From contig NC_087062.1 of the NCBI RefSeq assembly GCF_963678635.1, forward strand, positions 23,042,370 through 23,106,369: DNA of 64,000 nt. Direction: 5' to 3'. Made by a program: the position numbers and the translations under genes. Shown one piece after another: positions 21,060 through 31,657 of this stretch; the stretch's first letter is position 1; each line of letters begins with the position of its first letter. The notes under the pieces were generated by a model. The model was not told where the DNA came from. It searched no databases and was given only the letters and a program-made list of their open reading frames with translations. The stretch is from Symsagittifera roscoffensis (taxonomy: Eukaryota; Xenacoelomorpha; Acoela; Convolutidae).

Positions 21060-21728
21060 TTAGTTATCTAAAGTCGACAAAAAAATTTTATAGACGATGT
21101 TCTTGTGATCGGTAAAACTTCCTTTGAAAGCGACTAAAATATCGTCAAGGTAAAAATTATTAAAAGGAATGTTTCCAATTGTCGAGTCCATGACTCTTTG
21201 AAACTCATTCGGCATATCGCTGAGTCCGTAAAAACCAGTTGAAAATTGATACGTGCTAGTTATATCGCCAAAGTTGCGTTGACTGCTAGTAAAATTGTCT
21301 GTGGAAAGTTGACTATATGCGTTTCTTAAATCTAAAATGGTAAACCACACTTTTCCGGCGGAATCGTTTGAAACTTGAGAGGTTACATGATCGACTAATT
21401 CGTGAATACTGGGCATTTGGTATATGTTTTTGTAAATTTGTTCGTTAATGAATTTTGAATCTAGAGCTGTTTTTACGGATTTGTCCTTTTTGCAGGTGTT
21501 AACTATTGGATTAATAAATCCGTCCTTGTCACAATTTTCTAGTTTTTTCATATTTCCTTCGGATTTGAGTCGGTTTAATTCTGTTTTTACTGGATCAAGT
21601 AAATGAAGCGCAACGCGTCTGCCCTTTAAGTGTATAGGTTTTAATGGTTCGTGCAAATGTGTTATTTTTGTTTGGTTTTTGGTTTTTCCAATCCGAGTGA
21701 ATAGTTGTTGAAAGGTCTTGGATATCAT
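21060..21728 (-). CDS. Reverse transcriptase of element B
   Basis: 222 codons, uninterrupted. RT motifs in order: RRVALHLLDPVKTEL, GFINPIVNTCKKD, VKTALDSKFIN, VWFTILDLRNAYSQ (first catalytic Asp), FSTGFYGLSDMPNEFQ, NNFYLDDILVA (YLDD box with the catalytic Asp pair). It then stops at the point where RNase H should follow. The domain alone looks intact in its catalytic residues, but the surrounding pol is broken. About 222 residues covers fingers and palm only. Confidence 0.85.
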   Translation of the reverse strand: MISKTFQQLFTRIGKTKNQTKITHLHEPLKPIHLKGRRVALHLLDPVKTELNRLKSEGNMKKLENCDKDGFINPIVNTCKKDKSVKTALDSKFINEQIYKNIYQMPSIHELVDHVTSQVSNDSAGKVWFTILDLRNAYSQLSTDNFTSSQRNFGDITSTYQFSTGFYGLSDMPNEFQRVMDSTIGNIPFNNFYLDDILVAFKGSFTDHKNIVYKIFLSTLDN

Positions 21729-22377
21729 ATCGATTTCTTTCTCTTTGTCCGGTTATGAAAATAAATTGATGGATTTACAAGTTTTCTTGTTGAGGTAGTG
21801 AGGGAAATGCTTCTGGGATACTTCGAGTCCCACTTTTGTCAAATTGTCGTTTCCAAGGATATTTCTTTCATGTCCTTCTGTTAGGAAAAGTGTTCATTCC
21901 TTGTGAGACCATCCATTCCAAAGAATTGGTAAAATAAATTAATCTTCCAATAATTTTGATCGCGTTATCCGTGAAACCACAATAGAGTTCTTTCGTCGCC
22001 TGATCCACCGGATGTATCTTCAAATAGGGGTCTCTTCATTTCAATGCATTCGTTTGAGAAAGCTCACAGGACTAGCTGAATCAACTTGAATATTTAGATT
22101 TACTTGGTTTTCTTTTTCTAAGCCGATGTTTAGTAGTTTCTTCAATTCTTTTCCTTGGTTGTCAAAGATAATTGTCACATTTAATACAGAATAATCATCA
22201 TTATCGCTCTGTCCGGATTCTGACCATGCGTTTTTTACTCCACAACATTCTTTATTTATAGGGTCGTTATTTACATCCGGTTGTTCCGAGGGATAATTAA
22301 AATCTTTATTATGTAAAATTTGGTTATCTACAATATTTACATTTTTTACAATGTCTGGTGAAATTTCCGCACTATTT
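21729..22377 (-). pseudogene. Protease region of element B
   Basis: Between gag and RT, the minus strand encodes a readable stretch ending in NLNIQVDSASPVSFLKRMH (about 22050-22110), where Asp-Ser-Ala is a retropepsin active site followed by the usual SPVSFL. Upstream is an acidic Asn/Asp-rich linker. Downstream, towards RT, the frame is broken by stops and shifts. The position is right for a gypsy protease. Confidence 0.65.
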
Positions 22378-23118
22378 TCACGATGTACAAGTTGTGACCT
22401 TCGCGGGGCACACTGCCAGATGTCCTTCAGAACATTTTCCGCCGAATTTCATGCAAGTGTTGCTCCTTTCGATGTTTAAATTGGGTTCTCTTTCTATATT
22501 AAAATGATTAAAAGGTTTGTTAGAAGAATATCCGTTGGATTTAAAATCACTCGTCACTTTCATATGGCGTGTTATTCTTTTTTCGTCAATCAGGGCCACG
22601 TTCAATGCCTCCAGAGGTGGTAAGGTTGAAGTGAGGAGTTTGCGTTGAGTTTCCGAGTTCTTCATGTTATTGATAAAAATTGCGCGAATCCATTTGTCTT
22701 CTCGTGCGGATATGTTACATCTCTTTGCCATTTCGGCGAGGGCTCCCCAAAATTGTTCCAACGATTCTCTATCTCTCTGTTTTCTATTCAGTAACTTGTG
22801 TCTTTCGAATGTTACATTTGTTTTCCTCACGATTGCCATCGACAGATTTTCCCAGAACTCTTTGGAAGAAGTTTGGAGGATTTTAACTCTAGTGAATTTT
22901 TGGCCGAATATTTTCTTTTCTTCGTTTCCGAGGGCTAGATAAAGAATAGATCTCTGAGTGCTTAGCATACTGTCTATATCAGTGTTTTCCTTTGCAATTT
23001 TTGCTAGTTGGAATAAGTCGCTCCACTCCTCCCAAGGAATTGGTGGAGCCACCGTGTGATTTTGCCAGAATGAAGGTATACCTCTCATGTTTGATTCGTT
23101 ACTGTTTGAATGCGCCAT
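22378..23118 (-). CDS. Gag of element B
   Basis: 246 codons starting 15 bases after the 5' LTR. A Gag capsid-like helical region spans residues ~25-170 (PPIPWEEWSDLFQLA, LNRKQRDRESLEQFWGAL, IRAIFINNMKNSETQRKLL). A degraded CCHC-type region follows near the C-terminus (CMKFGGKCSEGHLAVCPAK...C), after which a TGA cuts off what would be a second knuckle. Capsid and nucleocapsid of the element; truncated. Confidence 0.8.
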   Translation of the reverse strand: MAHSNSNESNMRGIPSFWQNHTVAPPIPWEEWSDLFQLAKIAKENTDIDSMLSTQRSILYLALGNEEKKIFGQKFTRVKILQTSSKEFWENLSMAIVRKTNVTFERHKLLNRKQRDRESLEQFWGALAEMAKRCNISAREDKWIRAIFINNMKNSETQRKLLTSTLPPLEALNVALIDEKRITRHMKVTSDFKSNGYSSNKPFNHFNIEREPNLNIERSNTCMKFGGKCSEGHLAVCPAKVTTCTS

Positions 23119-23133
23119 GATAAAAGGTTTCTT

Positions 23134-23298
23134 TGTTACAGCTAATTCTACTTATGTACAAATATAATGTGTTTATATTTGAGTATTTTTATATCATAAT
23201 CCGCCGGTTAGAATGAGCATGTCGAGGTCAAAGCTAAATAACCATAGTAATTTACAAATTATTTAATAACTGAGAAAATAATAGTGCGTTTCACAACA
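23134..23298 (-). repeat. 5' LTR of element B
   Basis: 165 bp with TG...CA ends (TGTTACAGCT ... TTTCACAACA on plus), partner of 15217-15419. Flanked on the right by AGGTC, repeated at the far end of the element. Confidence 0.85.
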
Positions 23299-23303
23299 AG
23301 GTC

Positions 23304-23541
23304 GCAGTTTAAAACTCACTTTCAATAAATTAAACCACTTTGTTTGACTAAAATGGATCAAACTGTTTTTCGAGCTATTTTAACTTGTGCAACGCTAATT
23401 AGTGCTAAATTGGCAACCGCCCAAGATTCCACTCGCGGTCAGTTCACGCAAAGTGATTCCTTGAAAGTTTATAACAGATTCAGGTTTTATCGTGATTTTG
23501 TGACTCAAACCCCCGAAGTTGACTGGTTGACTACAAAGTGA
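23304..23541. repeat. Continuation of repeat copy 2 after element B
   Basis: The first ~15-25 bases continue the 12313/14103 repeat past the element B insertion. The remainder holds a 65-codon plus-strand ORF (23344-23541) that matches nothing recognisable and may be chance. Confidence 0.4.
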
Positions 23542-23710
23542 ATTCTAATAAACAATATTACCGATACAAATTGTATTAAAAATTTGGTACACAGTAAAGG
23601 AATCCCTGTTATGCACTTGGGGAAGTTGGTAACCAGACAGGTGATCGTTGTGGCTATGACGGGGCGGATCTTTTCGAGGGGAGGCGGCGAATTGTTTTAG
23701 GTCCGACAAA

Positions 23711-23872
23711 ATTGATGTTTTGAGCTCTCTCACATCCCTATGAAGACACTTTTTTGACCAAAATTTTTAGACCTTAGTCAAATTTTTGAAAAAAAAAACA
23801 CGCAGAAACAATAAATTTGTTTTTGTTATTTCCCCATGAAATTTGTTTTGCCAAAAATTTCAGGGCCTGACA
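23711..23872. repeat. 162-bp dispersed repeat, copy inside element C
   Basis: Second copy of 20663-20824, same orientation, differing at a few positions. It abuts the coding remnant of element C gag (SISGC ends at its right edge), so it also entered a retroelement. Confidence 0.8.
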
Positions 23873-23873
23873 G

Positions 23874-25200
23874 CCAGAAATAGAGGTCTTAATAGTACTG
23901 TTCGACATTGGGTCTCGGAGCAAGTCAATTTTTTGAACACTTATCTTTTCCCCATTTTCATTTTTATTGCTTTTGTTAATTCTATCGCCCACTTATTTCG
24001 AGATTCTTTTGTTCTCCGGTCGGTGTGTTTGTATTGACATTACTTCAAAATCACTACATGAGCCGAAACTTTTTCTTATAAGGTTACATTCTTCTTCCGA
24101 TCTTTCGGATTCTTCCGTGACTTCGCTCACTTGCTGAGGTCTACACATTTCTGCAAAGTGGTTGGGTTTTCCGCAATTCTTACAAGTTTTGCCCAGTGCC
24201 GAACAGCTTTTCAGATGTCCCTGGTCAAATTCTTTTCCGCATCTATTACATCGTTGTGTTTTTCCATCAGAGTTTCAGTTGTTATTTTGTCGTTTATTTG
24301 CTTCCCTCTTATATTGTTGATTTTTGTGTTTCCTGTTGAGTTCCTGACAGCCATCACTGGTGTTTGTTTTATTCTCACCCCAGAGTTGTAGTTGTTGCCC
24401 ATTCCTACTGCTGCTGCTGCATTTGTCTGCTGAAATGCCATTGTAGTCAATTTGCTATGTTCGAATTTTATAGCTCTCTTCAAAACTTCCTCTGGATCTA
24501 GCGTTTCGAAAGTCAGTGTATCCTGCAACGTTATAATTTTCATTTTCAAAATGAACAGGTCATGAACTATCTCAATTTCCAGTGTCCCAAGTTCTGATCT
24601 GGCTGCTTGCGCAGTTAACGCTCCGTAGAATGCCTCCAGCGATTTCCCGGATTCTGGCTTTCGTGTGAACAATTTAAATCTTTCATAAGTCACGCACTTT
24701 ACCTTTTGAAACGAGACCGATGCTAGCTCTGTAATTTCCTTGAACGACATTTTGAAAATTTCAGTGCTTAGATTTTTCTGCAAACATTTTTTCTTTCCTT
24801 CAGTCCCTAGAGAGAGAAATAATCTGGATACAAGCCTCTTCTGTACCTAATTATAATAAACATTGTGGCCAACCCTTGGGCCCCGTGTTCTTCTCTCCTC
24901 ATTTTTCAGCATAACTCAATCTCTTGCGGGCCTATCTCTAAGATTTCTGGCTATCGTCGCAGGTTCATTTTCTCCCTCTCGTGGTGTTTCTGGTCGTAGA
25001 GGTGGCTCCTCTAAGATATCTTTTGGATCCTCCAACAAAACTTCCGGGCTTACTTTTTCTTTTACAGTTACCGCCATTAGAAAATGCTCGAACCAGATTT
25101 TAAATTGGCACGGTGGGTCTAAATTTGCTGACGCCCAAAATACGATTATTCCCATATCAATACGATTGTCCTGAGCTGAGAATCCTGCTGGCTGCGCCAT
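23874..25200 (-). pseudogene. Gag of a third gypsy element (C), broken
   Basis: One frame runs from ATG 25200 through the capsid part, with stops near 24916 and 24849, to about 24260. Capsid-like signatures include KSLEAFYGALTAQAARSELGTLE and LDPEEVLKRAIKFEHSK. After a frameshift, two zinc knuckles follow (about 24130-24240): CNRCGKEFDQGHLKSC and CKNCGKPNHFAEMC. A stop and a further readable piece (NENGEKISVQKIDLLRDPM) then run up to the 162-bp repeat at 23872. Protease and pol are absent to the left, so the element was truncated. Related in style to element B Gag but a different family. Confidence 0.75.
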
Positions 25201-26834
25201 GTGATATCCTTTACGGTATCTTGTTGGAAAACTAGTGATAATTCAAGAATGTATTCTTTGTAGCTTGAATTAATTGCTTTCTCTGTCTATTTTTATAGTC
25301 ACTGAGAGTGATACAGCAGATTCAAACTCTGAGCTCTTAGCTGTGTACCAATGTCTCTGAACGCGTGACCTTGGACACATAAAAATAATAATAATTAATA
25401 CCACTGAGGGTTATTATTACATCATGCAATTACTGCTATTGCAGTAGCAGTATGACAGCTTATTCCGCTTTTACTGGATAAAAATTATGGCTCTAGTTCT
25501 TTTATGATCACGCTATAACTGGTTTATTTCATTGTAATAAACAACAGAGACACCAATTGTGCGACTATCCAGTGCACAGTTTGGCCTCGTAATGGTGTTC
25601 CGGACTGAAACCTAATAGAAAATCAGTGACGAAAACTCGTAAGCCAATCACCCCCCAACCACATGTCAGTACTTTTTTGATAAACCTTTAGTGAAACTGT
25701 AATCTCAAACTAGCAATGCATGATCGCTAGACACATCAAGAATTTTCAGGGATGTTTGAGCGGTATATTAGGGACAACTTCTGAGTACTCAAAAGTAAGC
25801 AAAAAGTTTTGTTAATTTCGGGTTTTGTTAATTCGAGTTGTATATTTTGAAGAGCTTTTCAGCTGATTTCTACTGCTTTCTGAGAGTTTTTTCAATATGT
25901 TTTCCAAATAAGTTTTTGGAGTACTGGCTTTCCTCCTAACCTTTAAAAAAAAATTGACTGAAAAACCAAAAGTTTTGATTGCGCAAAGAACTGAATTTTT
26001 TTTATTACCTTTATCTTGAGCCTGATCATTTAGGCTTTGATATGTTTCTGTTACCTGTTACAATTTCAAATTTTTTTCAAGATTCAATTTGAAACACTGA
26101 ATTTCCCAAAACCACTGATTTCAAACGAGAGACACAGATAAATTATGCATGTACGGTTTCTTGATTCAATAGTTTTTACTCTCTATTAGTATGACAGCTC
26201 TCTTTTGTTTGTCCCATTAAGTTCACGTCCAACGCATAAGGATTGCACTGGTCAGACCGGAGATCAAAATAGGCGCTACAAGGTCAAGGGAATTAGAAAA
26301 TACGGCAAACGCATTTTAGTAGTAGGATTTCTTGATTGAATCGTTAAGAAAAATAAGTGACCTTTTTCTTTAATTCTTATGCGTTCAAAGTTAAGGTTAA
26401 TGAAAACTTTACAAGTAGAAGATCATGTATTTTTGCGCAGTTGAATTTCTTCTTGTAGGGATTCTTGGGTCTTGTATAGCGTCGGGCATGGTGTCAATTT
26501 TTTGCCAATATCTGTGCCAATGCTTACATATATTTTTTTTATGGTACAAACAGTGAATAGAGAAAGCCAAATGAGTGTTAATTTTTCTAATTAATATTTT
26601 TGTGTTCTTGATAATTTTTTTGTGTTCAAAAATATAATTGAATTTAATTCCCTTTTCAAATGGAAATAAAAAGTCAATTCTTCCTAATGCAGCCTTTCTT
26701 TTAAGAAAGTATTTTTCAAAAACTCCTTTCTGAAGGACTTTTTGTAAGTTGTTGTAATATTTTTAAATAGGCAACTTTTTGTAATACAGCGTTTTTAATG
26801 CCAGCTTGTTTTTTAACGCCCCTGTGATGAATGG
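25201..26834. other. Non-coding, possibly 5' LTR/leader of element C at its left part
   Basis: The first ~600 bases upstream of gag C should hold its leader and LTR, but no second copy exists in the window to define ends. Beyond about 25900 nothing is recognised. Confidence 0.3.
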
Positions 26835-27008
26835 ATGAAAAAACTCCGCATGTGTGGAATGCCATTCTGGCAACATCTTCATAGAAGGAGTCATCCCCTA
26901 TTCTCGTTGTTACATACTCTTCACGGATTGAGATACCGGGCAGGAGGGTTACTGATCGACCAAGGAGAGCTCCCCTTGCACATTCCTGTAGAGCAAAACC
27001 TGCAAATA
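26835..27008 (-). CDS. Candidate isolated exon, unknown protein
   Basis: On the minus strand, TTATTTGCAG is followed by ~58 open codons (ALQECARGALLGRSV, LLPGISIREEYVTTRIG, DDSFYEDVARMAFHTCG) ending near 26835. Base composition is richer in G+C than the flanks and the peptide looks protein-like, unlike random AT-rich ORFs. No clear donor follows. Could be a captured exon or gene relic. Not recognised. Confidence 0.3.
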
Positions 27009-28605
27009 AGCATCGTAAATTCAGCTAATTTTGTCACAAATTTTTATTTTTTAAAGTTTTTTTTTCATATTTTTGCCGACCATTTCTTAGGCCATTCAAA
27101 CTGATTTTCCGGGCTGACCCATTTATTATAAATACCTTGTTATTGCTCGTTTTGCTTTCACGAAAAAGAATGCGATTGTTTTTTTTTTAAGATAAGGTGC
27201 CAAATAAAACTTAGTTTTACAAAAAACTCAACGTCGGAAGCAATTTTTTTTCTAAAAAAAATCATCCTTTGCATTTTTCTGGTGCGCACTTCCTTTTCTA
27301 CCCTTGAACACAATTGATTCCAAACTATTTTTGAGGCAACTATAGAACTGGTAGGGCAAAAATCTTCCTTTTTTGTCTTCCGGATTCCCCAACACGAAGA
27401 AAACATAGTGTTAATTTGGTAGCAGATTACCGGCCACCAAATTTTCCCAGGTATAAAATTTTGAATACGGATTCCAAACGTAAACTCAAAGAATAGCAAC
27501 TCTTTTGATTAGTTTTTGGCCTAGTACTTCAAGCAGGAAAACTGTAAAATAGTATCAAAAAGGTGGTAGGAAGGTTTTTGGATCTTCAGAGGGTAAATCG
27601 ATATCTTGAGGAGAGGGCGATCAAAACCACCCCGTCCATTTCATAAAGTGATCCTGGTTTGAGGTAACGGCATTTTCAGAAAAGACCTTTAATCAGGGAG
27701 TTGTTTAATCAACTTTTCAGCTACACCTGCAGAAGCATTTGTAAAAGCATTCTTCAAAAAATCTAATATAAGCCCTGCAAAAAATAAACGAGAGTGGAAA
27801 TAAATTTTTATGAACTGATTATATCAGCAAAAGTCTCCAAATTTTCGGAATTGCTTTTGGACTATCTGAAGTCGTTTATTTTGATAACATTGATTTAAAA
27901 AATTATATACTTTTTTTCTTTTCCTTCAAGTTTGGAGCAGTTACTGTAGAACCCAACTGATGCCAATTCTTCCAACCGCTAAAAGTGGGAAGAGACGTTG
28001 TCTTCCGGGGGCATTAGTTTTTCCCAGTTTGACTAGCATAGAGTCAAGGTTAATGGCAATTCAACGTTTTCCCTGTTTACCATAAAAGTTTTGTTTACTG
28101 TAAAATTTGGACGGTATTTTTGGGTTGTTATCTTTTTAATAACTTTTGTTAGAGCCGAGATGTAACTGATTCATGATGGATAACTTATACTTTCAGTAAA
28201 TGTCTTAACAGTCAGAGACTTTTCCAAAAAGACCTATCGATTTGAGGTAAGGTCTGATAAGTCAATAAAATCTAAAAGTTTTTCAGTTAAAAGCTATTTG
28301 TAGACGCAATCAACGGGAATATTATTAGCAAAAAGTTGGCCCTATAAGGATACATACTGGGTGATTTTTTTTGCAGAAAATTTACAAATATATCACTACT
28401 TGAAATTATTTGTGTGCACAATATTAATTAAATCTGACATCAAAATTTGGGTTCCAAACCAATTGGTTTCGATCATTTTCTTCATAATCAACCATCCAAT
28501 CACAGGAACAATTAATTCATGAGAAATTTTTAGGTTTACGAAATTAGCCAGGTGATTAAATTCGAGCTGATGTTAGAGACATAAGAAAACTCATAAAATC
28601 CGATC
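27009..28605. other. Intergenic, nothing recognised
   Basis: AT-rich sequence with homopolymer runs. Short ORFs such as 27158-27499 (minus) have no domain features. Confidence 0.3.
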
Positions 28606-28797
28606 ATGGTTAGCTCAAACTCAAAAGATCAGGTAAGTCGGATGTTTTTTTTTCGCACTGAGCGTTTTTAGGAACTTGAATTTGGATCAACTTTTATGTC
28701 ATCTCAAGTCATCACTCTCGCCTTCTCTAGAAAGAACGGTCGCCAGAGAATCGCCGCAGAGTTCGATGATTGTTTGAGTTCTTCTGCGTCCATTTAG
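28606..28797 (+). CDS. Candidate two-exon mini-gene or transposase N-terminus
   Basis: ATG 28606 opens nine codons ending CAG|GTAAGT (28632). After a 39-bp intron-like stretch with TTTTTAG, 28672 resumes in frame and reads to TAG 28795-28797, 50 residues in all. The second part (SSQVITLAFSRKNGRQRIA) has the flavour of a helix-turn-helix N-terminus of Tc/mariner-like transposases; this is weak inference. No downstream transposase core is found. Confidence 0.25.
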
Positions 28798-29449
28798 TGA
28801 AGATTTTTAATGGTGAAAACTTTCGCTGTCATGTTGCACTGGAATCTCAACGTCTCTAGCAAAATTCGTTTCATATGTGGTTTTCTTGATTACCGTTTGA
28901 ATGATGAAAAAAGTAGGTTTTGCCTCGGTATTTTTGTTTGACTTCAAAAATATAGTGTTCGCACGGTCAGAGTCTATGATTGAAGAAAATCTGATTTGTA
29001 CTATTTTGAGATATCCATTTGTGGATGAGGACCTTAAACTTTTTCTTTGGACCCCTTTGGAGCCAATATATAACAATTTGAAAAGAGCGCGAACGCCAAA
29101 ACACATATTTTAAACTTTTAGATCAATATTTTCAAAAAATGACCAAAAACGTCTTTGTGGCCTATTTTTTTTGCAAACTCAAAACATGAATTTGGTCGAC
29201 CTAAAAAAAGTCGTGAAAGTTTCCAAAAACTGTTTGAAAATCCGTCCCTTCTCCTTTCGAGAAAATCGTAGACCCCCTCCTGTTGTCTGGACTGCTATTT
29301 CGAGCGATCCTTTTGCTCATAGGTAGTAGATTGTGTTTTCCAATTTCTTCTTCACCAAGATTTGCATCAGGCTTTGAAATCATTACCAGAAAACTCGAGT
29401 CCGCTATCAAAAGCAAGAGATTTCGCTGCTCCAATCTGGTGATGTGTGT
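28798..29449. other. No recognised gene
   Basis: Short overlapping ORFs on both strands (28807-29106, 29201-29434) lack domain features. Confidence 0.3.
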
Positions 29450-29870
29450 TTAGAGGCGCGTCTTTATCGACAAAATAGTTCTTTTATTAGTCGTGAAAGC
29501 TTTGATCCAGCCATTTCCTGCGTCGGCAATGAGCAAGATTTTTCCGTCAACTTTGATTTGTACCTAGTCCAAATAGATTCGTTGCCCTAAGCCTGCTTGC
29601 GGCGACTTAGATACTGTTGTTCCAAGTGATGGTCTGTTGTTCTGGCACCTAGTGAGAAGTCTTTTTACGTGTTATGATAGGGCTTGGCACCAGAAAAAAG
29701 CTTGTAAAGCAATTTCTGTTGCCAAACGTCTATGATGTTTGTGAGCATCGTCCAAATTTTACTTTCTGATTAGCGGAGGTATGAAGCGTACAACATCCTG
29801 AAAGATAAGGCTTTCCCGTAATGTCAAAGTTTCAGCTTCACATCCTTGAAGTGTGATTCAGCTTTTGAGA
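29450..29870 (-). pseudogene. Integrase remnant of another gypsy-type element
   Basis: The minus strand gives a readable but broken integrase start: LTLRESLIFQDVVRFIPPLI, then a His...His zinc region (DDAHKHHRRLATEIALQAFFW), then GQRIYLD and VDGKILLIADAGNGWIKAFTTNK, which matches the start of the catalytic core with its first Asp. Several stops. It lies just left of the BEL element, which inserted next to or into it. Orientation and order exclude it from being the 3' part of element C. Confidence 0.5.
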
Positions 29871-29911
29871 TTTGTCTCCAGTCACCGCTCTTTATAAATT
29901 TGGAGAGGTCA

Positions 29912-30370
29912 TGTTGCAGCGCAAATATAAACGCAAATGTGCGAGAGTATAAATGCATATAAAACTGAACCAAAATATAAATGCGGGTTCGGCGCCGGTT
30001 CGAATCCCGACTAGGCCATTTCCTTTCTAGAACTCAAATATGCACCGAACTTGATGGGATGCTCCGTAACCAGGTTCGATCCCCCCCAAAACCTATTTTA
30101 ACCGTCTTTTCGCTCTAATTTGGTTCAGCCTTGATTAAGGCTGACCTTTAAAAAGAGCAATTTGTCTCAAGGACAAATACTGGCCATTTTTGCAGCTTGC
30201 TTTGAGTTATGCAGTTTTTTGTGGCCGATGCTACCGATGATAAAGCTTGTTGAAAATTATAAATTATCGTTATATTTTCAAACTTCCGGAGTTATTTTGC
30301 CGAGAAAATACTCATTAATTAAAGTGTTTAAAAACCGTTTTTTATATAATCGTGGAGATTGACGCGCACA
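29912..30370 (+). repeat. 5' LTR of element E
   Basis: Starts TGTTGCAGCG and ends GACGCGCACA. From GGGTTCGGCGCCGG on it is nearly identical to the 3' copy. Its 5' part differs: it lacks the stretch that in the 3' LTR looks like the first half of a tRNA. It contains a GGTTCGAATCCC box. Confidence 0.85.
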
Positions 30371-30373
30371 CTT

Positions 30374-30391
30374 TGGCGCCCCACAAGGGAC
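30374..30391 (+). promoter_or_regulatory. Primer-binding site of element E
   Basis: TGGCGCCCCACAAGGGAC, three bases after the LTR. The form TGGCGCCC...GGGAC is that of a tRNA-primed retroelement PBS; the exact tRNA is not determined. Confidence 0.75.
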
Positions 30392-31657
30392 AACGAAGTT
30401 ATTCACGATTCTGCATAAGGGACCCGAATTTAGCCTAATTTTTGTGATAAACTTATTAAATAGATTCTTACAATGTCAATCTTCGTTTCGATAGGATTTA
30501 TTCTGAAGCATTGATTGCTGTGATGGCAGAAACGATAAGCTCGTCACAATTCCCGAGCTAATGATGTGAATTACGGAAATCACAGCTTGCTTAATAAGTT
30601 ACGACTAGTAATGACTAGCTGCAGAATAATTGACAGCTGAGTTTTGACATAAGAAATCTGTTCTGTCATTATAAGCCTGTTTTCCCTAATCAATGTTTTG
30701 CCTGGTCGCTTCCAATTTATTGTCTCTGGTTTTCAAAATATAATCCTGTATTTTACTTCCAGTTATCTGTCTTCTTTCTCCGTCTCATCTGAACTGAAGT
30801 GAACAGAAGTGAGGTGCCTTATTTGATGCTAGGATTGGTGCTAAGCTGTCTTCCATTCTTTTCAAAGCTGGTGTCTTGGAGTTGAAGGCCTATATACAGA
30901 GGTGATTGCAGGACAACTCTTCCGCGGCGGACCGAAAATCTCACAACCGAAACCGGTGACCATTCAATCTCCAAAAACCGTCAAAAACTTTTTATAAACT
31001 TTTTTGTGCAATAAAATTACATACGGTGTCTTAATGTGTATCCCAACTCAGAGCAAGCTAAAGTGTCAATTTTCCCGATACCACAAGTTTTTGGGTAATT
31101 GTGAACGGATTGAAAATCCAAAAAATCGGATCATAGACAAGGGGTACTAGACTAGTTTTTTGGATTGGTTTACGACTCGAACCTGCTGACCAAAGTTTTC
31201 CGAAAAATTTTGGGAAAAAAGTAAAAAATTGCCAAAAATTCCTCAAAACGTCCCCATAATTCTGCGAAACTGTGCTGTAACATGACACCAACCTTATGGT
31301 AAGTGGTCTGGTAGCGAAATATCAGGCAAATTAAGTTGAGTTTTTTCATCCTCAGGTTTTTTCCGCGTGTGTTGTTGGAACTTAACCAATTTACCTGATC
31401 CCCCACCCACATTGGTGAAACTATAAGCCAGTTGGCTTCAAGTAAATATAAGCCATTTCAGCCCGTCCGATTATTGACTTCGTTGCGCGACACTAATGTT
31501 AAATGGTCAGGTACGGTGATATTAAGTGAGTTAAGTTGAATTCTTTCATCCTCAGGTTTACTCCGTGTGCGTTGTTGGAATTCAACCGACCTACTTAATT
31601 TCCCCACCCCATTGGTATTTTAGCGTAACGTAGCCGTCGCATAGGTCTCTTGAGTGT
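30392..31657 (+). other. Leader of element E
   Basis: Non-coding. An imperfect ~130-bp direct repeat occurs at about 31288-31415 and 31493-31620; both copies share TTTCATCCTCAGGTTT, CGTGT(G)(C)GTTGTTGGAA and CCCCACCC. These may be RNA-structure or regulatory repeats. Confidence 0.5.

Larger units (their letters stand above)
17776..21107 (-). repeat. Tandem duplication inside element B (RNase H to integrase HHCC)
   Basis: Unit 1 (17776-19300) and unit 2 (19301-21107) are closely similar in the same orientation. The junction at 19300/19301 joins GACGATGTTCTTGTG, which belongs behind RT (21093-21107), directly to CTAGGTATTTCATACC, which belongs in the integrase zinc region (17776). Unit 2 is longer because of a 162-bp repeat insertion and a duplicated ~80-bp flank. 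Confidence 0.85.
15217..23298 (-). mobile_element. Element B: decayed Ty3/gypsy LTR retrotransposon with TSD AGGTC
   Basis: Two LTRs in direct orientation (15217-15419 and 23134-23298) enclose, on the minus strand, gag, protease, RT with YLDD, RNase H, integrase and a C-terminal tail. The element is flanked by the 5-bp duplication AGGTC (15212-15216 and 23299-23303), and a purine tract adjoins the 3' LTR. The interior carries a 1.5-kb tandem duplication, a 162-bp repeat insertion, stops and frameshifts, so it is inactive. No canonical TGG primer site adjoins the 5' LTR; the nearest TGG overlaps the gag start codon. Confidence 0.9.

Noticed and set aside
23874-29870. Element C gag and the 29.5-kb integrase scrap as one element
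   Set aside because: Both read on the minus strand, but integrase lies upstream of gag, the wrong order.
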